From positions 1-37,983 of the forward strand of contig CALHHY010000153.1 of assembly GCA_938030665.1 (NCBI GenBank): a stretch of DNA of 37,983 nt. Direction: 5' to 3'. Under the pieces are notes generated by a model. It saw nothing but the letters and a program-made list of their open reading frames with translations. It was not told where the DNA came from and searched no databases. Numbering within the stretch: position 1 is the first letter of the stretch; every line of letters starts with the position of its first letter. Origin of the DNA: an uncultured Litoreibacter sp. (GTDB lineage: Bacteria > Pseudomonadota > Alphaproteobacteria > Rhodobacterales > Rhodobacteraceae). Below, piece after piece: positions 8,845 to 18,071 of this stretch. The translations under genes and the position numbers were made by a program.

Positions 8845-8874
8845 CCCGCCGCCAAAAGGTTCAATGGCAGCGGG
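8845..8874 (-). terminator. GC-rich hairpin between prpE and cdd
   Basis: On the minus strand, nine bases (8866-8874) can pair with nine bases (8845-8853) with one G-U pair, around a 12-base loop. It lies 28 bases past the prpE stop and 36 bases before the cdd start. There is no U tract after it, so it could be a weak terminator, an mRNA-stabilising structure or part of the cdd leader. Confidence 0.35.
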
Positions 8875-8901
8875 CAGGTTTTTCAGGCAGGTAGGCGGCC
8901 C

Positions 8902-10794
8902 TTAGCCTTGCGGGTAGCCGATGGCCTTCATCGCCTCTGTCAGCTCGTCCAGAATGGCCGGGTCGTCGATGGTCGCAGGCATCTTGTAGTCGCGCCCATC
9001 CGCAATCGCGGCCATGGTCGCGCGCAGAATCTTGCCCGACCGGGTCTTGGGCAAACGCTCCACCACCAGCGCCAGCTTGAACGCGGCCACGGGCCCGATC
9101 TGGTCGCGCACGCGTTGGATGACCTCGGCGACGATCTCCTCATGCGGGCGGTTCACGCCGTTGGACAGGCATAGGAACCCCATGGGCAGCTGGCCTTTCA
9201 GCGCGTCCGCCACGCCAATCACCGCGCATTCCGCCACGTCCGGGTGGCCTGCCAGCACCTCTTCCATGGCGCCCGTTGACAGGCGGTGGCCCGCCACATT
9301 GATCACGTCATCGGTGCGCGCCATGATCCACAGATAGCCATCCTCATCCTTCATCCCGGCATCACCCGTCTCGTAATAGCCAGGGAAGGCCGTCAGGTAG
9401 GAGGAACGAAACCGCGCCTCCGCGTTCCACAGGGTGGGCAGGGTGCCCGGCGGCAAGGGCAGCTTGATCGCAATCGCACCCAGCTCGCCCGCCGGCAGCG
9501 GGTGCCCGTCATCGCCCAGAATTTGCACGTCATAGCCCGGCATCGGCACCGTGGGGGAGCCGATCTTGACCGGCAGCGCCTCAAGCCCGGCCGGGTTGCC
9601 CGCAATGGTGTAGCCCGTCTCGGTCTGCCACCAATGGTCATAGACCGGCTTACCGGTCAGGTTGGCGATCCATTCAATCGTATCCGGGTCCGCCCGTTCG
9701 CCTGCCAGATATATCGCCCGCAAGGCCGACAGATCGTATTTCTCAAGGAAATCGCCTTTCGGGTCGACCCGTTTTACCGCCCTGAAGGCCGTAGGCGCCG
9801 TGAAGAAGCTGGCCACCCTATGCTCCGCCATGACCCGCCAGAACGTGCCGGCATCGGGCGTGCCCACGGGCTTGCCTTCGAAGACAACGGTGGTGTTTCC
9901 CGCCACAAGCGGCGCGTAGCAAATGTAGCTATGCCCCACGACCCAGCCCACGTCGGAGGCCGCCCAGAACACATCGCCCGGGTTGACGTTATAGATGTTC
10001 TTCATTGTCCAGTTCAGCGCGACCAGATGGCCCGCCGTCGGGCGCACCACGCCCTTGGGCGCCCCGGTGGTGCCGGAGGTATAGAGGATATAGGCCGGGT
10101 GGTCGCCTGAGACCGGCACGCAACCGGCCGGTGCAACGCCGTCTTGCGCGGCATGCCAGTCGACATCGCGCCCCTCGACCAGTTCTGCCACACACTGTTC
10201 GCGCTGGAAGATTACGCAGAATTCCGGCTTGTGGCTTGCCTGCTCAATCGCGCCGTCCAGCAGGGGCTTGTATTCAACCACCCGCCCCGGCTCGATCCCG
10301 CAGGAGCCCGCGATGATCGCTTTCGGCGTTGCGTCGTCAATCCGCACCGCCAACTCGTTGGCCGCAAAGCCGCCAAACACCACCGAATGCACCGCGCCGA
10401 TCCGGGCGCAGGCCAGCATGGCCACAATCGCCTCGGGCACCATCGGCATGTAGATGATCACCCGGTCGCCCGAGACAATGCCGCGCGTGGCCAATGCGCC
10501 TGCCATCAAGGCCACTCTATCGCGCATCTCGGCATAAGAAATATGCTGTTTGGTGTCGGTGACGGGGCTGTCATAGATGATCGCCGTCTGCGCGCCGCGC
10601 CCGGCCTCGACATGGCGGTCCAGCGCGTTCCAGCAGGTGTTGACGCGCGCATCCTTGAACCATTCGTAAAGCGGGGCCGCCTCGTCAAACAGCGCCTTGG
10701 AGGGCGGCTGATCCCAGTCAATTGCCCCGGCCTGCGCCATCCAGAACCCTTCCGGGTCATCCTGCCAGCTTTTGTACGTTTCGGCGTATCCCAT
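8902..10794 (-). CDS. prpE: Propionyl-CoA synthetase (propionate-CoA ligase)
   Basis: AMP-forming ligase of 630 residues that activates propionate (or acetate) to its CoA thioester. The start is set at ATG 10794 (MGYAETYKSWQDDPEGFW), which is the family N terminus and follows a GGGGAG site; the ORF continues open to 11040, but that extension looks non-coding. The acetyl-CoA-synthetase N-terminal domain is followed by YTSGTTGAPKG at about 238-248, the DHWWQTETG adenylate motif, the hinge ARTDDVINVAGHRLST, and the catalytic, acetylatable lysine in TRSGKILR. DHWWQTETG and the overall length favour PrpE over Acs, but substrate overlap is common. It lies downstream of maeB on the same strand, separated by 202 bases, so it probably has its own promoter. 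Confidence 0.92.
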   Translation of the reverse strand: MGYAETYKSWQDDPEGFWMAQAGAIDWDQPPSKALFDEAAPLYEWFKDARVNTCWNALDRHVEAGRGAQTAIIYDSPVTDTKQHISYAEMRDRVALMAGALATRGIVSGDRVIIYMPMVPEAIVAMLACARIGAVHSVVFGGFAANELAVRIDDATPKAIIAGSCGIEPGRVVEYKPLLDGAIEQASHKPEFCVIFQREQCVAELVEGRDVDWHAAQDGVAPAGCVPVSGDHPAYILYTSGTTGAPKGVVRPTAGHLVALNWTMKNIYNVNPGDVFWAASDVGWVVGHSYICYAPLVAGNTTVVFEGKPVGTPDAGTFWRVMAEHRVASFFTAPTAFRAVKRVDPKGDFLEKYDLSALRAIYLAGERADPDTIEWIANLTGKPVYDHWWQTETGYTIAGNPAGLEALPVKIGSPTVPMPGYDVQILGDDGHPLPAGELGAIAIKLPLPPGTLPTLWNAEARFRSSYLTAFPGYYETGDAGMKDEDGYLWIMARTDDVINVAGHRLSTGAMEEVLAGHPDVAECAVIGVADALKGQLPMGFLCLSNGVNRPHEEIVAEVIQRVRDQIGPVAAFKLALVVERLPKTRSGKILRATMAAIADGRDYKMPATIDDPAILDELTEAMKAIGYPQG

Positions 10795-10918
10795 GTGCGC
10801 GCTCCCCTTTTCTTGCTCCCGTTGTGCCGGGAAGCGCATCGCAAGACAAGGCCCCGCAAAGCGTCGCGGCCCCTCATCACTGCTTTCGAAATACTCTCCA
10901 GGAGTTTGCCCGCGCGGC

Positions 10919-10937
10919 TGAGGACGGAACGTCCTCA
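10919..10937. terminator. Perfect 8-bp hairpin with 3-base loop between maeB and prpE
   Basis: TGAGGACG-GAA-CGTCCTCA is a perfect inverted repeat 60 bases beyond the maeB stop and about 125 bases before the prpE start. On either strand no T tract follows. It may end maeB transcription weakly, protect its 3' end, or be an operator for prpE. The surrounding 200 bases hold no gene; an open frame across them is only the 5' extension of the prpE frame. Confidence 0.35.
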
Positions 10938-10996
10938 AAGAGCGCAAATCATCGCGCGCGGCGCAGCCGCTCCGCCAGGCCACGCACGGCCAGACT

Positions 10997-13276
10997 TCAG
11001 CCGTAGGTGGCCACCGGCGTGCCCGCAATCGCCGAGACATTCAGCAGCCCCCGCGCGGTGATGGAGGGCGTGACGATATGCGCCTTGTTGCCCATCCCCA
11101 TCAGGATCGGCCCTACTTCCAGCCCGCCGGCCTTCATCTTCAGGATGTTGCGCACGCCTGATGCCGCATCCGTATTGGCAAAAACCAGCACATTCGCGGC
11201 CCCTTCCAGCCGGGAGCCTGGGAAAATCCGCTCCCGCAACTCCTCGTCCAACGCAGCGTCCGTATGCATTTCGCCCTCATAGATGAAATCGCGCGGCGCC
11301 GCATCCAGCAGGTCAATCGCGCCCCGCATCCGCAGGCCGGTGTCGCAGTCCAGATTGCCAAATTGCGAATGCGAACACAGCGCGATCTTGGGCGTCACCC
11401 CGAAGCGGCGGACATGGCGGGCCGCGCCGATCACCACTTCGGCGATTTGGTTCGGCGTAGGTTCGGGATGGACATGGGTGTCGGCGATGAAAAGCGGGCC
11501 ATCTTCCAAAATCATCAGCGACAGCGCGCCGACCGGGTGTAGCCCGCCCTCCCCCAGCACTTGGCTCACATAGTTGAGGTGCCACAGATATTGACCGAAC
11601 GTGCCGCAGATCATCGAATCCGCCTCGTCGCGCTGCACCATAACCGCGCCAATCGCCGTCGTATTGGTGCGCATGATCGCCTTGGCCAGATCCGGCGTCA
11701 CCCCGCGCCGCGCCATCAGACGGTGGTAGGTCTGCCAATAGTCACGGTAGCGGGCGTCTTTCTCGGGGTTGACCAGCTCGAAGTCGCGCCCCGGCTTGAT
11801 CGACAGGCCCAGCTTCTCCGCCCGCGCCTCGATCACACGCGGCCGCCCGATCAGGATCGGGGTATCCGTGGTCTCCTCCAGCATGGCGTTGGCTGCGCGC
11901 ATCACCCGCTCGCTCTCGCCCTCGGTGAAGACAATCCGCCGGGCTTGGGTGGCGGCGGCATCAAAAACGGGTCGCATGATCATGGCCGATTTGAAGACGG
12001 AGGCATCGAGCGCCTCCTTATAGCTGTCCAGATCCGCCACGGGCCGTTCCGCCACGCCGCTTTCGCCCGCGGCCTTCGCCACGGCCGAGGCCACAACTCC
12101 CATCAGGCGCGGATCAAATGGTTTCGGGATCAGGTAGTCGGGACCGAATGTCATCTCTTCTCCGCGGTAGGCGGCGGCGGCCTCTGCACTTGTGGTCGCC
12201 CGCGCCAGCGCCGCGATCCCCTCGACGCAGCCGATCTTCATGGCGTCATTGATCTCCGTCGCGCCGACGTCCAGCGCGCCCCGGAAGATGAAAGGAAAAC
12301 ACAGCACGTTATTGACCTGATTGGGGTAATCACTGCGCCCTGTCGCAATGATCGCATCCGGTGCAACCTCGCGGGCAAGGTCGGGCATGATTTCAGGCGT
12401 CGGGTTGGCCAGCGCGAAGATAATCGGTTTCGCGGCCATCTTGCGTACCATGTTTTGCGTCAGAACGCCGGGGCCAGACAGGCCCAAAAACAGGTCCGCC
12501 CCTTCGATCACATCGTCCAGGGATCTCAACTCAGACGCCTGCGCATAGTCGGCCTTTTGCGGCGTCATGTCTTCGGTCCGGCCTTCATGGACGAGCCCTG
12601 CAATGTCGCAAAGCCAGACGTTTTCGCGCTTCACGCCCAGCTTTACCAGCATGTTCAGGCAGGCAATCCCCGCGGCACCGCCGCCGGTGGAGACGACCTT
12701 GATGTCCTCAAACCGCTTCTCTGCCAGCAAAAGCGCGTTGGTTGCGGCCGCAGAGACGACAATCGCGGTGCCATGCTGATCGTCATGAAACACGGGGATG
12801 TTCATCCGCTCCCGGCACAGTTTCTCGACGATAAAGCAATCGGGCGCCTTGATATCTTCGAGGTTGATCGCGCCAAACGTAGGCTCCAGCGCGCAGACGA
12901 TATCGGCCAGCTTTTCGGGGTCGCTTTCATTCAACTCGATATCGAAGCAGTCGATATTGGCGAATTTCTTGAACAGGACCGCCTTGCCCTCCATTACCGG
13001 TTTGGAAGCCAGCGCGCCGATATTTCCCAACCCCAGCACGGCCGTCCCGTTGGTGACCACCGCCACCAGATTGCCCCGCGCCGTGTAGTCGCGGGCATGG
13101 CGGGCGTCTTCCTTGATCTCAAGGCATGCCTCGGCCACGCCGGGGCTGTAGGCACGTGCCAGATCGCGGCCATTTGCCAGCGGCTTGGTGGCGCGGATCT
13201 CCAGTTTTCCGGGTTTGGGAAAACGGTGATAGTCAAGCGCCGATTGCCGCTGCGACGGGTTGCGCTCTTTGGCCAT
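10997..13276 (-). CDS. maeB: NADP-dependent malic enzyme fused to a phosphotransacetylase-like domain
   Basis: Oxidatively decarboxylates malate to pyruvate with NAD(P) reduction. The 759-residue protein is the large bacterial MaeB type. The malic N-terminal domain ([34 protein letters not shown]) and NAD-binding domain ([16 protein letters not shown]) occupy about residues 1-420, and a phosphate acetyl/butyryltransferase-like domain follows to the end ([34 protein letters not shown]). In characterised homologues that domain is regulatory (acetyl-CoA sensing) rather than catalytic. The start at ATG 13276 has GGAGG six bases upstream; a start 15 bases earlier has none. An 18-bp palindrome lies just upstream. 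The nadK gene is immediately upstream on the same strand, which links NADP supply with an NADPH-producing enzyme. Confidence 0.94.
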   Translation of the reverse strand: MAKERNPSQRQSALDYHRFPKPGKLEIRATKPLANGRDLARAYSPGVAEACLEIKEDARHARDYTARGNLVAVVTNGTAVLGLGNIGALASKPVMEGKAVLFKKFANIDCFDIELNESDPEKLADIVCALEPTFGAINLEDIKAPDCFIVEKLCRERMNIPVFHDDQHGTAIVVSAAATNALLLAEKRFEDIKVVSTGGGAAGIACLNMLVKLGVKRENVWLCDIAGLVHEGRTEDMTPQKADYAQASELRSLDDVIEGADLFLGLSGPGVLTQNMVRKMAAKPIIFALANPTPEIMPDLAREVAPDAIIATGRSDYPNQVNNVLCFPFIFRGALDVGATEINDAMKIGCVEGIAALARATTSAEAAAAYRGEEMTFGPDYLIPKPFDPRLMGVVASAVAKAAGESGVAERPVADLDSYKEALDASVFKSAMIMRPVFDAAATQARRIVFTEGESERVMRAANAMLEETTDTPILIGRPRVIEARAEKLGLSIKPGRDFELVNPEKDARYRDYWQTYHRLMARRGVTPDLAKAIMRTNTTAIGAVMVQRDEADSMICGTFGQYLWHLNYVSQVLGEGGLHPVGALSLMILEDGPLFIADTHVHPEPTPNQIAEVVIGAARHVRRFGVTPKIALCSHSQFGNLDCDTGLRMRGAIDLLDAAPRDFIYEGEMHTDAALDEELRERIFPGSRLEGAANVLVFANTDAASGVRNILKMKAGGLEVGPILMGMGNKAHIVTPSITARGLLNVSAIAGTPVATYG

Positions 13277-13294
13277 GGGGCCTCCTCCCAAAAA

Positions 13295-13312
13295 TAGTTT
13301 AACGTTAAACTA
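13295..13312. promoter_or_regulatory. 18-bp perfect palindrome upstream of maeB (candidate operator)
   Basis: TAGTTTAACGTTAAACTA is self-complementary along its whole length and sits 18 bases before the maeB start, in the 78-base gap after nadK. It is AT-rich in GC-rich surroundings and has a central CG, as in operators of LacI-family and some XRE/GntR-type regulators. The cognate regulator is not in the window. Repression by a bound dimer would block either the maeB promoter or read-through from nadK. Confidence 0.6.
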
Positions 13313-13354
13313 AATTACTTTTTGATCGCAGTCACCCGCAAATGGACGGGGAAA

Positions 13355-14122
13355 TCAGGCAAATTGCTCACGTATCAGCCGCTCCTCCAGCCCGTGGCCC
13401 GGATCAAACAGGATACGGTGCGTCACTGACGGGTCGGAGGTGATTTCTACCGACAACACATTGCCCGCTGACTGCCCGTCCGCGTCGGCCATCACAGGGC
13501 GCTTTTGCGGCTGCAGCACGTCAATCCGCACCTTGGCCGTTTTGGGCAAAAGCGCGCCGCGCCAACGCCGGGGGCGAAACGCAGACATAGCAGTCAGCGC
13601 CAGCACGTCAGAGCCAATGGGCAGGATGGGACCATGGGCGGAATAATTGTAAGCGGTCGAGCCCGCCGGCGTGGAGACAAGCGCGCCATCGCAGACCAGT
13701 TCCGCCATCCGCTCCCTCCCGTCGACGGAGATGCGCAGTCTTGCCGCTTGTGACCCGGCCCGTAGCAAGGATACCTCGTTAATGGCCAAAGCCTCGTAGG
13801 TCCTGCCATCCTCCCGCTCGGCCACCATGCGCAGCGGGTTCACGGCCTCTTCCTCGGCCGCCTCCAGCCGTTCGGTCAGCCCGGTGGCCGCGTATTCATT
13901 CATCAAAAAGCCCACGGTGCCGCAATTCATGCCGTAAACGGGCGTGTCCAGATGCTGGGTGTCGTGCATCGTGTGGAGCATGAAGCCGTCGCCGCCCAAC
14001 GCGACAATGACCCGCGCCTGATCAACGGGGCATTGGCCATAGCGGTCGCTTAGCGCCGCGTAAGCGTCCTGCGCGACCTCCGTATCCGAGGCCATGAAGG
14101 CGATTTTCCCAGCGATCTGCAT
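13355..14122 (-). CDS. nadK: NAD kinase
   Basis: Phosphorylates NAD to NADP in the cytoplasm. The 255-residue length is that of the alphaproteobacterial type. The catalytic GGDG motif is at residues 43-46 (VIVALGGDGFMLHTMH), the conserved NE in LAINEVSLLRA, and the glycine/serine-rich loop VSTPAGSTAYNYSAHGP follows. The ATG at 14122 follows GGAGGAG. It precedes maeB with a 78-base gap that contains the palindrome, so the two genes may form an operon with an internal control point. Confidence 0.95.
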   Translation of the reverse strand: MQIAGKIAFMASDTEVAQDAYAALSDRYGQCPVDQARVIVALGGDGFMLHTMHDTQHLDTPVYGMNCGTVGFLMNEYAATGLTERLEAAEEEAVNPLRMVAEREDGRTYEALAINEVSLLRAGSQAARLRISVDGRERMAELVCDGALVSTPAGSTAYNYSAHGPILPIGSDVLALTAMSAFRPRRWRGALLPKTAKVRIDVLQPQKRPVMADADGQSAGNVLSVEITSDPSVTHRILFDPGHGLEERLIREQFA

Positions 14123-14305
14123 GATTTAGCGGCTCCTCCCTGCAATTGATCGCGCTGTTGCCCCGAAAAGACAAGCCGAAGCATGAGCGTATTTCATGAC
14201 CAAACGCCGAATTCGCCATGTTCTGCGTCGTTTTATGCGCTTCCGTCAGCCCCGGTTTGGGCTTATGAGCAGCCGCAGGAAACCGTACCCTTCAGGAGCT
14301 GCCCC

Positions 14306-15601
14306 ATGAACGCGTCTCACCGTGACACCGGATTTTTCACCGAAGACCTCTCCGAACGCGATGCGGAGCTGTTCGGCGCCATCACCTCCGAGCTGGGCCG
14401 CCAGCGTGACGAGATCGAGCTGATCGCCTCAGAAAACATCGTCTCCAAGGCCGTCATGCAGGCGCAGGGCAGCGTCATGACGAACAAATACGCCGAAGGG
14501 TATCCGGGCCGGCGCTATTACGGCGGCTGCCAATATGTTGACGTGGCCGAAAACCTCGCGATTGAACGCGCTTGCAAGCTGTTTGACTGCGGCTTTGCGA
14601 ATGTGCAGCCCAATTCCGGCTCCCAGGCCAATCAGGGCGTGTTTCAGGCGCTGCTGCAACCCGGTGACACGATCCTGGGGATGAGCCTTGATGCAGGCGG
14701 TCACCTGACCCACGGCGCCAAGCCCAATCAGTCGGGCAAATGGTTCAACGCGGTGCAATACGGCGTGCGCGAAGACACGCTGGACGTGGATTACGACCAG
14801 CTTGAAGCGCTGGCCTTGGAGCATAAGCCGCAAATGATCATCGCCGGCGGCTCTGCCATTCCGCGCCAGCTGGACTTCGCCCGCTTCCGCGAGATCGCCG
14901 ATAAGATTGGCGCGTTTCTTCTGGCCGATGTGGCCCATTTCGCCGGGCTGATCGCGGCGGGCGTCTACCCCTCGCCCTTCCCGCATGTCGACGTTGCCAC
15001 GACCACGACCCACAAAACCCTGCGCGGCCCGCGCGGCGGCATGATCCTGACCAATGACGAAGCGATGGCCAAGAAGTTCAATTCCGCCATCTTCCCCGGC
15101 ATTCAGGGCGGCCCCTTGATGCATGTCATCGCGGCCAAGGCCGTGGCCTTTGGCGAGGCGCTGGAACCCGGCTTCAAGGACTACCAGACGCAAGTGATCA
15201 AGAACGCGCAGGCGCTGTCCGACCAACTGGTCAAGGGCGGGCTTGATATCGTGACCGGTGGCACGGACACCCATGTCATGCTGGTCGATCTGCGCCCCAA
15301 AGGCGTGAAAGGCAACGCCGCCGAGAAGGCATTGGGTCGCGCCCATATCACCTGCAACAAGAACGGCATCCCGTTTGACACCGAAAAGCCGATGATCACA
15401 TCCGGGCTGCGGCTGGGATCGCCCGCTGGCACGACGCGCGGGTTCTCCGAGCCAGAGTTCCGCCAGATTGCCGACTGGATCGTCGAGGTGGTCGACGGCT
15501 TGGCCGCCAATGGCGAAGACGGCAATGCCGACGTTGAGGGCCGCGTAAAAGGCGCTGTGCTTGAGATGTGCGGCCGTTTCCCGATCTACGGCGAACTTTA
15601 G
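14306..15601 (+). CDS. glyA: Serine hydroxymethyltransferase
   Basis: PLP enzyme that interconverts serine and glycine, loading tetrahydrofolate with one carbon. The chosen ATG at 14306 ([11 protein letters not shown]) follows TTCAGGAGCT and gives 431 residues, the family length; the frame stays open to 14183, but that stretch lacks family similarity. Landmarks: [35 protein letters not shown], the PLP Lys at about 237 in [13 protein letters not shown], and a C-terminal [15 protein letters not shown]. The 183-base leader contains no riboswitch that I can recognise. It converges on the TetR gene with 21 bases between stops. Confidence 0.97.
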   Translation: MNASHRDTGFFTEDLSERDAELFGAITSELGRQRDEIELIASENIVSKAVMQAQGSVMTNKYAEGYPGRRYYGGCQYVDVAENLAIERACKLFDCGFANVQPNSGSQANQGVFQALLQPGDTILGMSLDAGGHLTHGAKPNQSGKWFNAVQYGVREDTLDVDYDQLEALALEHKPQMIIAGGSAIPRQLDFARFREIADKIGAFLLADVAHFAGLIAAGVYPSPFPHVDVATTTTHKTLRGPRGGMILTNDEAMAKKFNSAIFPGIQGGPLMHVIAAKAVAFGEALEPGFKDYQTQVIKNAQALSDQLVKGGLDIVTGGTDTHVMLVDLRPKGVKGNAAEKALGRAHITCNKNGIPFDTEKPMITSGLRLGSPAGTTRGFSEPEFRQIADWIVEVVDGLAANGEDGNADVEGRVKGAVLEMCGRFPIYGEL

Positions 15602-15622
15602 GCAGAAAACCGGCTTGCCGCG

Positions 15623-16246
15623 CTACTCCGCGGCGGGCCGCTCTGCGCCCTCATAACCAAAGCCGCACACGGCCTTGCCGATAATCTCGATGTAATGCGC
15701 CTCCACCCGGTCCAGCGACAAACGGCCGCCGGGCCGGTACCAGCTGAGTACGCCGTTCAGGATGGATATCAGCACCAGCGTCGTCAGCTTGCTGTCATCA
15801 ACGTCAAATTCGCCACTGTCGTGGCCATCAATGATGATCTGCTCCAGCGCGTCCTCGTAGATGCGGCGCATGACCTCCAGCTTTTCGTAATTGGCCGGCG
15901 TCAGGTTGCGCAGCTCGGTATAGGGCATGAAGGCCGCATCCGGCCCACCCATGTGAAACTGGAAATGGCTGCGCACAAAATTGTCGAGCCGTCGCGCCGC
16001 GGACCCGGTGAGGTCGGCATGTTTCAAAGCCTCGATGGCGCCTTGCATCTGCTCGGATAGCAGGTTGAACAGCAGGGTCTGCTTGTTCGGGGTGTATAGA
16101 TACAGCGCGCCCGCCTGCACGCCCACCTCTGCCGCGATCTGGCGCATGGACACGGCGGCAAAGCCATGCTCGGTGAATAGCCGCATCGCGGCCTCCCGGA
16201 CCTTGGGGCCAGTGATATCGGAATGGGAACCTGTCTTACGTGCCAT
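15623..16246 (-). CDS. TetR/AcrR-family transcriptional regulator
   Basis: A 207-residue one-component repressor. The helix-turn-helix covers about residues 13-60 (KVREAAMRLFTEHGFAAVSM, RQIAAEVGVQAGALYLYTPN), followed by an all-helical ligand-binding/dimerisation domain. The ligand is unknown. A TGAACA-GG-TGTTCA inverted repeat 16 bases upstream of the start is a good autoregulatory operator. The divergent neighbour is a small lipoprotein and the convergent one is glyA; neither betrays the regulon, although acyl-CoA-responsive regulators with similar architecture are common in this group. Confidence 0.9.
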   Translation of the reverse strand: MARKTGSHSDITGPKVREAAMRLFTEHGFAAVSMRQIAAEVGVQAGALYLYTPNKQTLLFNLLSEQMQGAIEALKHADLTGSAARRLDNFVRSHFQFHMGGPDAAFMPYTELRNLTPANYEKLEVMRRIYEDALEQIIIDGHDSGEFDVDDSKLTTLVLISILNGVLSWYRPGGRLSLDRVEAHYIEIIGKAVCGFGYEGAERPAAE

Positions 16247-16262
16247 ATCGTCAAGTAGTATC

Positions 16263-16276
16263 TGAACAGGTGTTCA
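16263..16276. promoter_or_regulatory. TetR-type operator candidate TGAACA-N2-TGTTCA
   Basis: A perfect 6-bp inverted repeat with a 2-base spacer sits 16 bases upstream of the TetR-family start, in the 131-base divergent gap with the lipoprotein gene. Size and symmetry are typical of TetR-family sites. Autorepression is the simplest reading; control of the divergent lipoprotein gene is possible. Confidence 0.55.
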
Positions 16277-16377
16277 ATTCAAGCCCTAGTCTTGCAGGTC
16301 GCCCCAAAAAGCCGCCCCTTGCCGCGCGGGGCGCGCTTGCGTAGCGTGGCGCGTGCAGGCGGTTCCGAGGGGCAAAG

Positions 16378-16686
16378 ATGCGCGTGAGGTTTCTTATTCT
16401 GGCGGCGGGGCTCGCAGGCTGCGCGCAATTTGTGCCCGGCCCTGACCTGGACGCGCGCAGCGCCGCGCAGGATGCCCCTTTCCCCGAACTCGTACCCCTG
16501 GCTGGCCTGCTGAACAGCGCGCGCCAAGGAAGCACCATCATCCCCGAGACCCGCAGCTTTGAGCAGCGCGTTGCCGCTTTGAACGCGCGGGCCGCAGCCC
16601 TTCGGGGGCGCAGCATCGTGGATGGGGCCACCCGGCTGCGGCTGTTATCCGCCGCCGATCGCAATGTGCAGCGCATCGCCCGCTAG
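16378..16686 (+). CDS. Small lipoprotein of unknown function
   Basis: A 102-residue protein with a lipoprotein signal: a basic start (MRVR), a hydrophobic core (FLILAAG) and the lipobox LAGC, with acylated Cys15. The mature part is rich in Ala and Arg, with a heptad-like stretch (SFEQRVAALNARAAALRGRS) that may form a helix. The start at 16378 follows GAGGGG. No family is recognised. The second mature residue is Ala, which does not give the Asp inner-membrane retention signal, so outer-membrane sorting is likely. It lies divergently from the TetR gene and 93 bases before hom. Confidence 0.75.
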   Translation: MRVRFLILAAGLAGCAQFVPGPDLDARSAAQDAPFPELVPLAGLLNSARQGSTIIPETRSFEQRVAALNARAAALRGRSIVDGATRLRLLSAADRNVQRIAR

Positions 16687-16723
16687 ATCGCCGAAAACCC
16701 GGTGCGAAGCCGCGTTGCGCCCC

Positions 16724-16773
16724 CTCCGTTTCCTCGCTAACAGGTCGGCAACAACAACGCGCCCGAAACGGAG
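16724..16773 (+). promoter_or_regulatory. hom leader: 9-bp stem that covers the ribosome-binding site
   Basis: CTCCGTTTC (16724-16732) is perfectly complementary to GAAACGGAG (16765-16773). The right arm contains the GGAG ribosome-binding site of hom, whose ATG begins at 16780. If formed in the mRNA, the stem with a 32-base loop would hide the site and lower translation. The loop contains TCGCTAACAGGTCGG and an AACAACAACG stretch. I do not recognise it as a described riboswitch class. Confidence 0.5.
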
Positions 16774-16779
16774 ACGATA

Positions 16780-18066
16780 ATGAGCGATCCTTTGAGACTG
16801 GGAATTGCAGGCCTGGGCACCGTTGGTGCGGGCGTCGTCAAGATCGTCCGGCAGAAAGCCGCGCTGCTATCGGCGCGGGCGGGGCGCGAGATCACGATCT
16901 CCGCGGTCTCCGCCAGGTCCCGCGACAAGGACCGGGGCGTGCCGCTGAACGATTACGCCTGGGAAGATGACCCCGTAGCCCTGGCCAAACGCGACGATAT
17001 CGACGTGTTTGTCGAGCTGGTCGGCGGCGAGGATGGCCCCGCCAAGGACGCTGTCGAGGCGGCGCTGACATCCGGCAAGGACGTGATCACCGCCAACAAA
17101 GCGATGCTGGCCATGCATGGCCACGCGCTGGCCGAACTGGCGGAAGCGCAGGGCCGCGTCATCCGGTTCGAGGCCGCCGTCGCGGGCGGTATCCCGGTGA
17201 TCAAGGCGCTGACCGAGGGGCTGGCCGGCAATGACATCACACGCATCATGGGCGTGATGAACGGGTCGTGCAATTACATCCTGACCCGCATGGAAAGCGC
17301 GGGCCTGACGTACGAGGAGGTCTTCGCCGAAGCCGACGGGCTGGGATATCTGGAGGCCGACCCGCAGCTGGACGTGGGCGGCATTGACGCGGCCCATAAG
17401 CTGGCGCTGCTGTCCTCCATTGCTTTTGGCACGCAGGTGAATTTCGCGGGGATCGCCCTTGAAGGGATCGAGAATGTCACCATCGAGGACATCAAGCACG
17501 CAGCCGATATGGGCTTCAAGATCAAGCTGCTGGGCTCCACCCAGATGACCGCGCGCGGGTTGGAGCAGTCCATGGCCCCCTGCCTCGTGCCCGCCACCTC
17601 GCCGCTAGGCCAGTTGGACGGCGGCACCAATATGATCGTGCTGGAAGGCGATCAGGTGGGCCAGATCGTGCTGCGCGGCCCCGGCGCGGGGGAGGGGCCG
17701 ACAGCCTCCGCCGTGTTGTCTGACGTGGTCGATCTGGCACGCGGCATCCGCCTGCCGGTCTTTGGCCAGCCTTGCGCGAACCTCGTCGCTGCCAAAGTGG
17801 CCTCCGCCGCGAAGCCCGCCCCGTACTATTTGCGCATGGCGCTGCAGGACAAACCCGGCGCGCTGGCAAAGGTCGCAACCGCGCTTGGCGATGCGGGCGT
17901 CTCTATCGACCGGATGCGCCAGTATGACCATTCCGAGCCCACGGCGCCGGTGCTGATCGTTACGCACACCGTATCCTCCGATGCGCTGGCCAAGGCGCTT
18001 TCCGCCCTTCCCGGCACTGGCGTTGTGACCGGCACGCCTGTGGCCTTGCGGATCGAACAGGTCTAG
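16780..18066 (+). CDS. hom: Homoserine dehydrogenase
   Basis: Reduces aspartate semialdehyde to homoserine, the branch point to threonine, isoleucine and methionine. The 428-residue protein has the Rossmann start GIAGLGTVGAGVVKI, the catalytic/signature region VMNGSCNYILTRMESAG and EADPQLDVGGIDAAHKLALL, and a C-terminal ACT domain from about residue 350 (YYLRMALQDKPGALAKVA) that usually binds threonine or another amino acid for feedback control. The ATG follows GGAG within a potential sequestering stem. It begins a plus-strand group with the ceramidase-like gene, glpX and recJ. Confidence 0.97.
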   Translation: MSDPLRLGIAGLGTVGAGVVKIVRQKAALLSARAGREITISAVSARSRDKDRGVPLNDYAWEDDPVALAKRDDIDVFVELVGGEDGPAKDAVEAALTSGKDVITANKAMLAMHGHALAELAEAQGRVIRFEAAVAGGIPVIKALTEGLAGNDITRIMGVMNGSCNYILTRMESAGLTYEEVFAEADGLGYLEADPQLDVGGIDAAHKLALLSSIAFGTQVNFAGIALEGIENVTIEDIKHAADMGFKIKLLGSTQMTARGLEQSMAPCLVPATSPLGQLDGGTNMIVLEGDQVGQIVLRGPGAGEGPTASAVLSDVVDLARGIRLPVFGQPCANLVAAKVASAAKPAPYYLRMALQDKPGALAKVATALGDAGVSIDRMRQYDHSEPTAPVLIVTHTVSSDALAKALSALPGTGVVTGTPVALRIEQV

Positions 18067-18071
18067 CCGCG

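Noticed and set aside
10795..11040. Open frame extending prpE upstream by 82 codons
   Set aside because: The extension has no family similarity, overlaps the end of maeB and lacks a ribosome-binding site; MGYAETYKSW at 10794 is the standard PrpE N terminus with GGGGAG before it.
14183..14305. Longer glyA start
   Set aside because: The extra 41 residues are unlike GlyA, and AGGAG precedes ATG 14306. I also looked for a riboswitch in this leader and could not recognise one.
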